A stretch of 64,000 bases of DNA from an uncultured Christensenellaceae bacterium (GTDB taxonomy: Bacteria > Bacillota > Clostridia > Christensenellales > Borkfalkiaceae). Within the stretch, counting starts at the first letter, position 1. The number at the start of each line of letters is the position of its first letter. Of this stretch, positions 41,537 to 50,328 are shown piece by piece. The notes beneath the pieces were generated by a model, which was given only the letters and a program-made list of their open reading frames with translations, was not told the DNA's origin and made no database searches. The position numbers were made by a program, and so were the translations under genes. The stretch covers positions 62,001 to 126,000 of the forward strand of contig CAJULB010000002.1 in the NCBI GenBank assembly GCA_910587005.1, in the 5' to 3' direction.

Positions 41537-41543
41537 AATACTA

Positions 41544-41572
41544 ATTAAATATCGAACCTTGCCACACTTCAA
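41544..41572 (-). promoter_or_regulatory. Probable leaderless promoter of gmk
   Basis: TTGAAG (41572-41567), 17 bases, TTTAAT (41549-41544), then 7 bases to the ATG. Confidence 0.5.
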
Positions 41573-41574
41573 AA

Positions 41575-41893
41575 CGTGTAATGCTGACGCTTGCGGTGCG
41601 GTGAAATGTGTCATACTGAGCCTTGGCAAAGCATCTGATAGTCATATGCGCAAACCATTACCGTCATTTCGTCCGAGCGGGTAAACCAACCCCGTCATTT
41701 CGACCGAGCGAAAGCGAGCGGAGAAATCCCAAAGTCCTTTCCGCTTTCTCGGGGGGGATTCCTCGACTACGCTCGGAATGACATAACAGCGCCATGCCAA
41801 CGCGCCGAACATCTAAAACCTACCCCCTGCCCTTGGCGCAAGATTATCCAAAACCTACCACCTGCCCTTGGCGGGGGGATTAAGGGGGGTGGA
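41575..41893. repeat. Cluster of three dispersed repeats between gmk and yicC
   Basis: A degenerate MITE half (41575-41640), a complete GTCATTTCGACCGAGCG ... CTCGGAATGAC unit (about 41694-41782) and the C/G-rich family (TACCCCCTGCCC...GGGGGGTGG, 41820-41893). Explains the 370-base gap. Confidence 0.7.
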
Positions 41894-41906
41894 CTTCCGC
41901 AAACCC

Positions 41907-42782
41907 CTACTCCACGTTCTGCACCTGCTCGCGCACTTTCTCTATCTCGTTCTTCAAAGCAAGCCCCAAACGCGTAACCTCTATATCGTTTGACTTAGAG
42001 CAGATTGTGTTTGCCTCGCGGTTGAACTCCTGCACAAGAAAGTCCAGCTTTCTGCCGACAAGCGGTTCCCTGCAAATTTCCCTGAACTGCGAAATATGCG
42101 AATGAAGTCTGGTCAGTTCCTCGTCGATGTTGCTTTTATCGGCAAACAGCGCGGCTTCGGTCAGAAGTCTGCCCTCGTCCACCTCGACTCCCTCCAAAAT
42201 TTTCTTCATTTTAACTTCAAGCTTTTCGCGGTAGTTTTCGGCAACCATCGGCGCACGCTTTTGTATCCCCGCAACCAAATTTTCAATAACGCCCATGCGC
42301 GAAAGCATGTCGTCCTCTAACTTTTTGCCCTCAACCGCGCGCATTGCGTTCAGTTTTTCTATGGCACCGTCAAGCGAGCAGTTTAAAGCGGTCAACAGTT
42401 CTTCGTCCGCCGCGGATACGTCCTCGGTGCGGATAACGTCGTTGAACCGCAGTACCGAAGTTATCGAAATATCGTCCGCAATCTGCGGAAACAGCTGTTT
42501 AACGCGCTCCGCCGCCGAAACATAGGCTTTCGCGCAGGCTTCGTCAAGGCGCAGAGCCTTTTCGCGTTCGCGCTTATCGGAAAAGGATATAAATATATCC
42601 GCATGCCCGCGGGTAAGCTTTTCGCGCAAGGTTGTGCGGATATTATCTTCCTGAGCGGAAAATACGCGGGGGCATTTGACCGAAACGTCTAAATAGCGGT
42701 TGTTAACCGTCTTAATTTCAACCGTCAGCTCTATACCGCCGTTTTTATATTCCCCTCTGCCGAAGCCCGTCATACTGTACAT
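41907..42782 (-). CDS. yicC: YicC family endoribonuclease
   Basis: 291 residues: MYSMTGFGRGEYKNGGIELT, EIKTVNNRYLDVSVKCPR, the central coiled coil, and the C-terminal DUF1732 part (GRKLDFLVQEFNREANTICSKS). YicC proteins are RNA endonucleases. First gene of the housekeeping cluster, upstream of gmk as usual; remA is absent. GGAGG precedes the ATG. Confidence 0.93.
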   Translation of the reverse strand: MYSMTGFGRGEYKNGGIELTVEIKTVNNRYLDVSVKCPRVFSAQEDNIRTTLREKLTRGHADIFISFSDKREREKALRLDEACAKAYVSAAERVKQLFPQIADDISITSVLRFNDVIRTEDVSAADEELLTALNCSLDGAIEKLNAMRAVEGKKLEDDMLSRMGVIENLVAGIQKRAPMVAENYREKLEVKMKKILEGVEVDEGRLLTEAALFADKSNIDEELTRLHSHISQFREICREPLVGRKLDFLVQEFNREANTICSKSNDIEVTRLGLALKNEIEKVREQVQNVE

Positions 42783-42881
42783 AGAAAACCCCTCCGCTTA
42801 GCGCGCACACGGCGCAAAAACAAAGCCGAAATTTTTACAAACTACATTATAACAGCTAATGTCAAAAATTTCAAGTGTAAA

Positions 42882-42913
42882 GGCGGGCGATTAAAAAATT
42901 TTAATCGCCCGCC
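42882..42913. terminator. Hairpin upstream of yicC
   Basis: GGCGGGCGATTAAAA with its complement; could end leftward or rightward transcripts. Confidence 0.6.
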
Positions 42914-42934
42914 CCGCATCTTTTGGCAAATATA

Positions 42935-42951
42935 TTACGTTAATAACGTAA
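42935..42951. promoter_or_regulatory. Palindromic operator candidate
   Basis: TTACGTTA-A-TAACGTAA, 8-base arms, followed by ATAACGGTTAT (42952-42962), about 75 bases before the 70-aa gene. Confidence 0.45.
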
Positions 42952-43027
42952 ATAACGGTTATCAAAATAGAAAATGTTAAAATTTAATCAATAAAAACTT
43001 TTTAATCTGCTATATGAGGAGTTTTAT

Positions 43028-43240
43028 ATGAAATCAACATTATCGTTAAATAATGAAAAGCAGAAAACGGCGTTAACGCTTTACAATAATTTTATAGAAA
43101 CGCTTACCGAAAAACAGATTATAATGTTTGAAGAAGTTCTGGATAATCTTTTTGAATTAAATGACGAATTTACCAAAAAAGATTTTAAACAAGGCTTTAA
43201 GCTTGGTTTTAACGTTGCGGTTGAAGCAATTAAAAATTAA
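43028..43240 (+). CDS. Small DUF6809-like protein, 70 aa
   Basis: Helical protein whose end DFKQGFKLGFNVAVEAIKN has the F-x-x-G-F-K-x-G pattern of the 93-aa protein at 27791. GAGGAG lies 8 bases before the ATG. Isolated between repeats. Function unknown. Confidence 0.65.
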   Translation: MKSTLSLNNEKQKTALTLYNNFIETLTEKQIIMFEEVLDNLFELNDEFTKKDFKQGFKLGFNVAVEAIKN

Positions 43241-43241
43241 C

Positions 43242-43430
43242 CCACCCCCTTATGTTCCCCCGCCCGAGCGGGGGATTTGTTACCGCATTATTACCCCCTG
43301 CCTTTGGCGCAAGATTATTCAAAGCCTACCCCCTGCCTTCGGCGGGGGGATTTAGGGGGGGTGGCAATACTCATTTGAAACCTGTCATGCTGACGCTTGC
43401 GGAAGCATCTCAAAGTGTCTTACAACGTGT
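43242..43430. repeat. C/G-rich repeat unit followed by a MITE half
   Basis: CCACCCCCTTATG to GGGGGGGTGG (43242-43364) with internal hairpins such as CCCCCGCCCGAGCGGGGG, then GTCATGCTGACGCTTGCGG (43384-43430). Confidence 0.65.
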
Positions 43431-43451
43431 GTTAAAGCAATTCTACCCACC

Positions 43452-44141
43452 TCAATAATCCTGTCTGTCGTCGGCGGAAATGCCCTTAACGCGCGTGGTC
43501 ACAACGTGGTAACGGCTTTGCGGACTGACCTCGAAAAGCGCGTATTTCTGCGTAGAAGTTGCAATTGCCCCCGATATATCCGCGAAATAAGCCGTTTTCC
43601 CCGCGCACATAACAACGGGCACGCCGTACAAATACGAGTACGCGCGGATAAGCAGCGGCGGCACGTTATCGCGCACCTCTTCAAGCACCGCCACTATAAC
43701 GTTGCACCCGCACAGCGTAAGCGCGCGGATTGCCTCGGGAAAAAGCAGGTCGTTTTCTATACACAGCCCCACCTTACAGCCGTTAACAGTGTAAAAGCCG
43801 AGCGACGCTCCGCTCTTGTATTCCTCTCCGTCCAGAATATGCGTCATATCGGATATACCCAAAAGCTTGCCCTTATCCGTAACCGCCACCGACTTGCGCA
43901 ACAACCCCCGACTGACCGTTTTACAGCCGCACAGCAGACCGCAGTCCGCCGCCTTTGAAAGCCTCGCCGCATTTTCAAACTTTTCCGTCTTGCCTTTAAG
44001 TTCGCTTTCATAATCGACCTCGCCCAGCCCAGAAAAGCCGAAAAGCGCGACGTCGCACTCGGGAATGCTTGCGGCGGTTTCAGCCGCTCCGTCCGTTACT
44101 ACGCAGAATACCATACCGTATATATTATTTATTTTACGCAA
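43452..44141 (-). CDS. Divergent carbon-nitrogen hydrolase (nitrilase fold)
   Basis: 229 residues. GLCIENDLLFPEAIRALTLCG matches the nitrilase segment with the catalytic cysteine before FPE, and CGCKTVSRGLLRKSVAV resembles the strand around the catalytic lysine. The usual first glutamate region (DVALFGFSGLGEVDYESEL) is poorly conserved. It is shorter than typical members (about 260-300). It could be an amidase, or an inactive relative. Confidence 0.6.
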   Translation of the reverse strand: MRKINNIYGMVFCVVTDGAAETAASIPECDVALFGFSGLGEVDYESELKGKTEKFENAARLSKAADCGLLCGCKTVSRGLLRKSVAVTDKGKLLGISDMTHILDGEEYKSGASLGFYTVNGCKVGLCIENDLLFPEAIRALTLCGCNVIVAVLEEVRDNVPPLLIRAYSYLYGVPVVMCAGKTAYFADISGAIATSTQKYALFEVSPQSRYHVVTTRVKGISADDRQDY

Positions 44142-44274
44142 AATGTGTTAACCGCCTTATCTTTCCGCCCTCGCCTTATTACATTAACGGCGGTTATTAT
44201 ATGCAAATTTCAAAAATTGTGTTCTTAAACAGTTTTATACGCGCATACAATATTTTATCATAAGAGGTGACACT

Positions 44275-45729
44275 GTGAAAAAATTTATTTGTATTATGCT
44301 TGTTGCTTGCACGGCGGCGGTTGCGGTAAGCGTTTCCGCATGCAAGCGCGAGGTAAGCGCGCCCGTTTCCGGCTACGATATTTTTGCGATTTACGACAGC
44401 GAAAACCGCACCCTTACGGGAACGGTAGATTTCGACTATTACAACAACACCCAAAACGAGTTAAGCGATTTGAAGTTTGAGCTGTACGGCAACGCTTTCC
44501 GCGAGAACGCAACCTATAAACCCGTATCTCAATCGTACGAGAACAAAGCATATTACGGGGGCAAAAGCTACGGCGGAATGGAAGTAAGCGGGGTTGAAAA
44601 CTGCGCAGGCTGGACAGTCGGCGGCGAGGACGAAAATATTTTAACTGTAAATTTGTCCGAACCGGTGTACCCCGAACAGCGCGCTAAAATAAAAATCAGC
44701 TATACGCTTACCCTTGCAAAGGTCAACCACCGCACCGGCGTTGCGGAAAAAACCGTAAATTTAGGCAATTTTTATCCGATTTTATGCGCATACACCCCGG
44801 CGGGCTTTAACGAAGCCCCCTACTATTCCTTCGGCGACCCGTTCGTATCCGACTGCGCCGATTACAGCGTAACTTTGGATTACCCCTCGGCATATGTCGC
44901 GGCGAGCAGCGGTAAAACCGTTTCCGAAACGGAAACCGACGGACGTAAAAAGTGCTCTTATACCCTTAATAACGCAAGAGATTTCGCAATAGTCCTTTCC
45001 GACAAATTCGAGGTTGCTTCCGAAAACGTTGACGGTGTTACGGTAAACTATTATTACCTATCCGACGCCAACCCTCAAACAAGCCTTGCCGCCGCGTGCG
45101 ACAGCCTTAAATATTTTTCCAAAACCTTCGGCGCGTACCAGTACCCCGCTCTCTCGGTTGTACAGACGGGCTTTTGCTACGGCGGAATGGAATACCCCGC
45201 GCTGACAATGATATCCGACGGGCTTGACGCGGACAACAACGTATATACAATCGTCCACGAAACGGCGCACCAGTGGTGGTACGCAATGGTCGGAAGCGAC
45301 CAGATTTCAAGCGCATGGCAGGACGAAGGGCTGGCGGAATATTCAAGCCTGCTGTTCTTTGAAAACAACCCCTCCTACGGCTTCACGCGGACGGGAATAG
45401 TCACCTCCGCCACCGCGGCGTACCGCGCATTCTTCTCCGTTTACAGCCAGCTTAACGGCGAAGTAGATACCTCTATGAACAGAAAGCTTTGCGACTTCAA
45501 CGGAGATTTCGAGTATGTGAACGTAACCTACAATAAAGGACTTATTATGTTCGATATGCTCAGAAAATCAATCGGCGACGAAAAGTTTTTAAACTGCCTT
45601 TCAGCGTACTTTACGCAGTTTAAGGGCAAAATCGCGTCCGCCGACGACTTGACAGGTTGCTTTTTGAAATGCGGAACCGATTTGGAAGGCTTCTTCTCGT
45701 CGTTCATCGAAGGAAAAATTCTTATCTGA
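44275..45729 (+). CDS. M1-family metallopeptidase, lipoprotein
   Basis: 484 residues, GTG start. A lipoprotein signal ends at VSVSAC (Cys near residue 23). A beta domain precedes the peptidase core: substrate motif GGMEYP (the GxMEN equivalent) and zinc site HETAHQWW with E 18 residues later (WQDEGLAEY). The conserved tyrosine region (VTYNKGLIMFDMLR) is present. It is a surface-anchored aminopeptidase that should trim extracellular peptides. Monocistronic. Confidence 0.88.
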   Translation: MKKFICIMLVACTAAVAVSVSACKREVSAPVSGYDIFAIYDSENRTLTGTVDFDYYNNTQNELSDLKFELYGNAFRENATYKPVSQSYENKAYYGGKSYGGMEVSGVENCAGWTVGGEDENILTVNLSEPVYPEQRAKIKISYTLTLAKVNHRTGVAEKTVNLGNFYPILCAYTPAGFNEAPYYSFGDPFVSDCADYSVTLDYPSAYVAASSGKTVSETETDGRKKCSYTLNNARDFAIVLSDKFEVASENVDGVTVNYYYLSDANPQTSLAAACDSLKYFSKTFGAYQYPALSVVQTGFCYGGMEYPALTMISDGLDADNNVYTIVHETAHQWWYAMVGSDQISSAWQDEGLAEYSSLLFFENNPSYGFTRTGIVTSATAAYRAFFSVYSQLNGEVDTSMNRKLCDFNGDFEYVNVTYNKGLIMFDMLRKSIGDEKFLNCLSAYFTQFKGKIASADDLTGCFLKCGTDLEGFFSSFIEGKILI

Positions 45730-45766
45730 CCAAAATAGAATAACGGCTTTATATGTTTTCCGCTAA

Positions 45767-45811
45767 GCCTTCCGTTCCGGCGCAAAAGCCGAAGCGGAAG
45801 GCTGTTTTTTT
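45767..45811 (+). terminator. Terminator of the M1 peptidase gene
   Basis: GCCTTCCG pairs with CGGAAGGC, with an inner CCGGC/GCCG stem, then TGTTTTTTT. Confidence 0.85.
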
Positions 45812-45900
45812 GATTGCGCAAATTTTGTTGCCAACTTCCGCATTTTGCGGTATAATAATTTTATTCATTTGAAAATTTTAAGTTAACGGCGGCTGCGCTT

Positions 45901-46908
45901 ATGGTTAAGTACTTTAATTCCGCGGAAAACGGAACGCTTGAAGAAATCGAAAATTTCATAGACGGGTGCTGGATAGCGCTTGAAAACCCCACCGACGACG
46001 AATGCGAAGACGCTTCGGCGTTTTCCGGCGTGCCCGAAGATATGCTTAAAGCCGCCCTGGACGAGGAGGAACGCGCGCGTTCCGAATTTGACGAGGGTTG
46101 CAGTATGTTTATGGTGGACTGCCCCGTTATAGAAGAGGGCGCGGGCGGCGATAGTTATACCACCCTGCCCCTTGCAATTATCTACAACAAAAAGTGCATC
46201 GTAACCGTTTCGCTTAAAAGCAACGCAGTTTTAAAGGACTTCGCCTCGGGCAGGGACAAGGTTTTCTGCAACAAGCCCGTTCACTTTGCCCTAAAATTTA
46301 TGCTGGGCAACGCAAAGCGGTTTTTGTACTGCCTTAAACAGATTGACCGCAAAAACCACCGTATTCAGAACGAAGTCGGCAAAACAATGAAAAACGAGGA
46401 AATTATCCAGCTTTTGGACTTGCAGAACGCGCTTGTCTACTTTTCCACCTCTTTAAGCGCAAACGACAGAGTTCATGAAAAGCTTTCCCGCATGGAAGCG
46501 GTTTGCCGCAGCGAGGACTATCAGGACCTGTACGACGACGTCAACATAGAAAATAAGCAGGCTATCGAAACCTGTAATATCTACAAAAACATTCTCAACG
46601 TCACAATGGACGCGTACGGCTCGGTCATTTCCAACAACGCGAACGATTCCATGAAAACGCTTACCATTATAACAATTCTGCTTGCGGTACCCACGTTAAT
46701 CGCGGGGCTTTGGGGTATGAATATGCCCGTTCCGTTTGAAAAAGGCGTAACCTTGGGCGAAACGGTCTGGTTCTGGGTTGTAACCGCCGTCGCAATTGTA
46801 CTTACCGTAATAATTGCGGTATTTTTGCTGAAAGGCAACCCCTTCAAAAAGCCGTTGCGCGGTAAAAAACGCAAGAAAGACAAAAAAAACAAGCGCGATA
46901 AGCAGTAA
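45901..46908 (+). CDS. corA: CorA-family magnesium transporter
   Basis: 335 residues. A cytoplasmic domain is followed by two C-terminal transmembrane helices with the signature GMN in LIAGLWGMNMPVPF. The second helix and the lysine-rich cytoplasmic end follow. Pentameric divalent cation channel (Mg, possibly Co/Ni). Confidence 0.92.
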   Translation: MVKYFNSAENGTLEEIENFIDGCWIALENPTDDECEDASAFSGVPEDMLKAALDEEERARSEFDEGCSMFMVDCPVIEEGAGGDSYTTLPLAIIYNKKCIVTVSLKSNAVLKDFASGRDKVFCNKPVHFALKFMLGNAKRFLYCLKQIDRKNHRIQNEVGKTMKNEEIIQLLDLQNALVYFSTSLSANDRVHEKLSRMEAVCRSEDYQDLYDDVNIENKQAIETCNIYKNILNVTMDAYGSVISNNANDSMKTLTIITILLAVPTLIAGLWGMNMPVPFEKGVTLGETVWFWVVTAVAIVLTVIIAVFLLKGNPFKKPLRGKKRKKDKKNKRDKQ

Positions 46909-46932
46909 TTTACTATTTTTAAGAGGAATTTT

Positions 46933-47130
46933 ATGCCTGTTTTACAGTATGTTTGCAAAAATTGCGGAAAAACGTTTGAAGAGCTTGTAAAAAGCCACAC
47001 AGCCGAAGTACTTTGCCCCGATTGCGGAACCAAAGCCGAACGCTGTTATTGCGGGCAGATGTTTTCGGCTACGGGTAAAGCCGTTAAAAAATGCAGCGGA
47101 AACTGCAAAACGTGCGGAGGCTGTAAATAA
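46933..47130 (+). CDS. FmdB-like zinc ribbon protein
   Basis: 65 residues: LQYVCKNCGKTFEEL, VLCPDCGTKAERC, then a cysteine-rich end (CSGNCKTCGGC). It matches small FmdB/CxxC_CxxC_SSSS putative regulatory proteins. Ribosome site AGAGGA. Confidence 0.85.
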   Translation: MPVLQYVCKNCGKTFEELVKSHTAEVLCPDCGTKAERCYCGQMFSATGKAVKKCSGNCKTCGGCK

Positions 47131-47149
47131 AACAAAATAAGCTTATTTA

Positions 47150-47184
47150 ACGGCGGGCAAATTTGCCCGCCGTTCGCGTTTTTC
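47150..47184 (+). terminator. Terminator
   Basis: Perfect palindrome ACGGCGGGCAAATTTGCCCG (plus CCGT) then GTTTTT. Confidence 0.75.
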
Positions 47185-47318
47185 AAATATAAAGACAGTA
47201 ATTCTACTAACGGTTGAGAAGAAATTATTGAAGACGCCCGCCGTTTAAGCTATAATAATATTGATTTAAGTTGAACGCGATTGACTTTTTTTTCAATTAA
47301 TATACAGGAGACAACAAA

Positions 47319-48380
47319 ATGAATAATTACGGTGAAAAAATCGCACGTTTGCGAAAATCGAAAGGAATGACGCAGGAAGAGCTGGGAAAAATTCTCAACG
47401 TAACTTATCAGGCGGTTTCCAAATGGGAACGCGGCGAATCCCTGCCCGATTTCCCCACAATGTCGCAAATGGCAAAGCTTTTTGAAGTGCCCCTCGACTA
47501 CTTTGAGGACGGAACCGCGTCCGTTGCCGAGGCAGTTTCCGCCGACAGCGCCGCCCCTTCCGTAAATTATACGGGAATGTGCACCGTCTGCGGAAAAATG
47601 CTTACGGAGGACGAAATTTTCAGTTCCCAACCCAAAATAATATGTAAAGCGTGCGCCGAACGCCAAAAGAACGAAGCCGAGCAAAAACGCATAGCAGAAG
47701 AACGTTCGATAAGAATAAAAAATTCCATAGAATTAGACCGTCAGCTTGGCAGTAAGTTCAACGTAAGCCTTGTTATAAGTCTTATTCTCGCTTTGGGCAG
47801 CTTTATTGCGCTTTCGGTTTTGTGCTTTAAATACGCAAAAACCGACGATTTAATTTTTTCGGCAGTTTTGCTTGCGGTTATCCCCGCCGTAGTATTTGCG
47901 TGCGTAACCGCCTTCGCCGATTTTATTGCGGAACTGCGCGACAAGGACGATTACGACGGATATACCTTAAAGCTTTCGTTAATCGTTTCGGGAATTTTTG
48001 CCGCGGCAAACCTGATTATCTTTATAATACTCTACATAACCTTCCGCGAAGCAATGCTTTTCGGCATTATGGCGTTCGCAATGGTAATTTCATTTACGTT
48101 CGTCAGCCAGATTATGTGGGGAAGCGTGCTAAAATCAATTTTTACCTGCGGCGGCTTCACCTTCAAGCTCCCCGGCTTTATATTTTCGCTGTCAATAGAC
48201 TCCATTTTATGGATGCTTATAACAAAATTCTTCCTTGGAATTTTATCCGTACTGCTGTTTATCGTGACTACCGTTTTGCTCGGAGCCGTAGCGGTTTTCG
48301 GTTCGGTAATCACCTTTATCCCCTGTTTAATCTCTAAAATACACAAGGACAACCGCGCGCGCGTAGAATATAAAAACTGA
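47319..48380 (+). CDS. XRE HTH fused to zinc ribbon and membrane domain
   Basis: 353 residues. An N-terminal HTH (KIARLRKSKGMTQEELGKIL, AVSKWERGESLPDFPTM) is followed by a zinc ribbon (CTVCGKM ... IICKACAE), a charged linker and about five to six transmembrane helices from residue 150 on. Such HTH-membrane proteins are common in Clostridia and may sense the envelope. Target unknown. Confidence 0.85.
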   Translation: MNNYGEKIARLRKSKGMTQEELGKILNVTYQAVSKWERGESLPDFPTMSQMAKLFEVPLDYFEDGTASVAEAVSADSAAPSVNYTGMCTVCGKMLTEDEIFSSQPKIICKACAERQKNEAEQKRIAEERSIRIKNSIELDRQLGSKFNVSLVISLILALGSFIALSVLCFKYAKTDDLIFSAVLLAVIPAVVFACVTAFADFIAELRDKDDYDGYTLKLSLIVSGIFAAANLIIFIILYITFREAMLFGIMAFAMVISFTFVSQIMWGSVLKSIFTCGGFTFKLPGFIFSLSIDSILWMLITKFFLGILSVLLFIVTTVLLGAVAVFGSVITFIPCLISKIHKDNRARVEYKN

Positions 48381-48551
48381 TTTTTATAATTGTCAGTCCG
48401 CGCGCACAGCCGCCCAGCACCCAGCCGCTTCCGCTCAAACGCAATAAAATCAGATAAGCTTTTTGATTTTGTGCATATGATAGTAAAAATTATTCTGTTT
48501 TAAATCAAGCAAAATCCGTTTGAAAAAATATAATAACCTGTAAACACAACG

Positions 48552-48590
48552 GCCCGCCCGCGCTTTATAAAGCGCGGGCGGGCTTTTTAT
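48552..48590 (+). terminator. Strong terminator in the 290-base gap
   Basis: GCCCGCCCGCGCTTTA and complement then TTTTTATT. It lies far behind the XRE gene (170 bases); the rest of the gap shows nothing recognisable. Confidence 0.85.
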
Positions 48591-48670
48591 TGCAAAAAAA
48601 TTTTATAAAAAACGTTTATAAATTTTTATTTAAGTCAATAAACGGCGTGTATCTTTTTAAGGAGGCAAAA

Positions 48671-49090
48671 ATGCGTACGGCGAAACTGCTTGTTTTAATA
48701 GCGCTTGCGGCGGTAATGCTTGCGGCGGCGTGGCTTCTGCCCGAAAGACTGTGCTTCGACGGCGGCGAAAGCTACACCTTTTACTGCGGAACAAGCTCCG
48801 CCGATTGCAGAGAAGTTACCGTAACCGAACGCGCGGCGGCGGTAAAGCTGTCGCTTAAAGACGTTTGCGGGGAAGCGGCGGTTTACGAAAACTTCGATTT
48901 GGACAGCTTTTTAAAAAAAGTCGGCGGAAAAGTCGTCTTTACGGAAGAGCTTTCCGACAGCGTCAACTACTACTGCACCGCAGATTTGCCTTACTTTGTA
49001 ACTTTGTACGGACAAAAGATTAACCTGCACATTTGCGTGCGCGGAAACTCGGCAAAAACGGCTTCGCCGATAATTTTCGGCGGATATTGA
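48671..49090 (+). CDS. Exported protein of unknown function, 139 aa
   Basis: Start at ATG 48671 with AAGGAGG. Signal or anchor helix (KLLVLIALAAVMLAAAWLL), then a beta-rich extracellular domain with several cysteines (FYCGTSSADC, YYCTADLPYF). It lies 59 bases before the SpoIIQ-like gene. In Bacillus the place near spoIIQ is taken by ywmB, murAA and spoIID; a YwmB relation is possible but I see no firm motif. Confidence 0.65.
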   Translation: MRTAKLLVLIALAAVMLAAAWLLPERLCFDGGESYTFYCGTSSADCREVTVTERAAAVKLSLKDVCGEAAVYENFDLDSFLKKVGGKVVFTEELSDSVNYYCTADLPYFVTLYGQKINLHICVRGNSAKTASPIIFGGY

Positions 49091-49149
49091 AAAAAAATGA
49101 ATAAGCGTCAAAAAAATTGTCAACAAATTAAAAACAAGGAGCAAAATTT

Positions 49150-49788
49150 ATGAAAAAAGAAAAAATCAAACCTTCAAAAAAGAAAATTCTGACCTACTAT
49201 CTGATAATGGCGGCGTGTTTGCTTGTTGCCGCGGCAGTTACCGTCGGCGTGGTATTCGGCGTTAAAAAGCCCGACAGCACTATAAATAAACCGCCCGTGA
49301 CCACTCCCGACGACAATAACCCCGACAATCCCGACGATAACAAGCCCGATAAACCCGTTGACAGCACCACCTCCTACGTGTTTATCGTTCCCGTTAAAAA
49401 CGGAAACCTTGCGCAGGCAAACGTATTCTGCTACGACAAAACGCTTGACAGATACGCAACCCACAAGGGAATGGACTTTGCGGCGGAAGCGGGCACCGAA
49501 GTGCTTGCGGCAGTTGACGGAACGGTTGTAAGCATCTTCACCAAAGACCAGCTTTACGGCGCGGTAATCACCGTCAAGCACGATAACGGCATGCAGACCG
49601 TTTACAAGTATATCGACCCCGTTGAAACGCTTAAAGTCGGCGACAAGGTGAACCGCGGCGACGTAATCGCAAAGGTTGCAAAGGCTACGGGCGCGGAAAA
49701 CAAGGAAGGCGACCACCTCCACTTCGAGGTTTACGAAAACGGCGAACAAATCGACCCGGACGTTAAGCTGAACATCATTTCCAAATAA
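49150..49788 (+). CDS. SpoIIQ-like M23 (LytM) peptidase
   Basis: 212 residues. One transmembrane helix (LIMAACLLVAAAVTVGVVFG), a Pro/Asp/Asn linker, then the LytM domain with HKGMDFAAEAGTEVLAAVDG and GDHLHFEVYENGEQIDP. Both zinc motifs, H-x3-D and H-x-H, are intact, so it should cleave peptidoglycan, as clostridial SpoIIQ does. In sporulation SpoIIQ sits in the forespore membrane and pairs with SpoIIIAH. A vegetative M23 hydrolase is the alternative. Confidence 0.75.
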   Translation: MKKEKIKPSKKKILTYYLIMAACLLVAAAVTVGVVFGVKKPDSTINKPPVTTPDDNNPDNPDDNKPDKPVDSTTSYVFIVPVKNGNLAQANVFCYDKTLDRYATHKGMDFAAEAGTEVLAAVDGTVVSIFTKDQLYGAVITVKHDNGMQTVYKYIDPVETLKVGDKVNRGDVIAKVAKATGAENKEGDHLHFEVYENGEQIDPDVKLNIISK

Positions 49789-49813
49789 TTTACTCTTTAC
49801 CCACCCACCTTTA

Positions 49814-49848
49814 CCCGCCGCGCGCACAAGCCGTACGGCGGGTTTTTT
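49814..49848 (+). terminator. Terminator of the SpoIIQ-like gene
   Basis: CCCGCCG pairs with CGGCGGG, then TTTTTT. Confidence 0.8.
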
Positions 49849-49918
49849 ACGGGATTTTCCGCGGTTTTTAACCGCATAGCGACGTCCTGCGCGCACATTG
49901 AACAGTGTTATCGCTATT

Positions 49919-50092
49919 TTGTTAATAGTGTTAAAATATTACATTCAAAAATGTTAGGTTTGTTAAAAAATTTCGATAAAAATTTACTCAATTCTTTAAG
50001 TTAACAAAAATTATCGTTTCAAACATAAAATAATGTTGTAAACTAACAAAAATAAAAATTTCAAAATTTTTTGAATTGTTATTGACTAACAA
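49919..50092. promoter_or_regulatory. Five phased TTGTTA boxes upstream of the two-peptide unit
   Basis: TTGTTAA at 49919 and 49960, then the opposite orientation TTAACAA at 50001 and CTAACAA at 50043 and 50086. Steps are 41, 41, 42 and 43 bases, close to four helical turns. The last box touches the -35 of the promoter. The last three are extended (TAACAAAAAT). The 250-base stretch is much more AT-rich than its surroundings. Confidence 0.5.
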
Positions 50093-50110
50093 AAATCACA
50101 GTGCTATACT
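50082..50110 (+). promoter_or_regulatory. Promoter of the two-peptide unit
   Basis: TTGACT, 17 bases, TATACT; the ATG of peptide 1 follows 43 bases later. Confidence 0.7.
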
Positions 50111-50152
50111 TCAACTGCAATCAGGAAAAAACAACTAAAGGAGGTTGTGAAA

Positions 50153-50269
50153 ATGTTCGAAGATTTATTTGACGAAGAACTTACAGAGGAACAGGATAAG
50201 AACAACAATACGCTTACGTTATTTTATTGGCTGACGTTGTGCAACTTGAGTAACGGCAGGCATTTATAA
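50153..50269 (+). CDS. Small peptide 1 of an isolated two-peptide unit, 38 aa
   Basis: MFEDLFDEELTEEQD is a strongly acidic head, followed by an N-rich hinge and a hydrophobic tail (LTLFYWLTLCNLSNG) with one cysteine. An almost perfect AAAGGAGG lies 8 bases before the ATG, behind its own promoter. The acidic head plus hydrophobic core layout resembles precursor peptides of RiPPs or cyclic autoinducers, but no processing enzyme is nearby. Alternatively it could be a small membrane-interacting protein. Confidence 0.55.
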   Translation: MFEDLFDEELTEEQDKNNNTLTLFYWLTLCNLSNGRHL

Positions 50270-50328
50270 TATTAATACACTAAAGCTATGGCAAAAAAGG
50301 CTACTTAAAATCACAGGAGGTGCTGACA

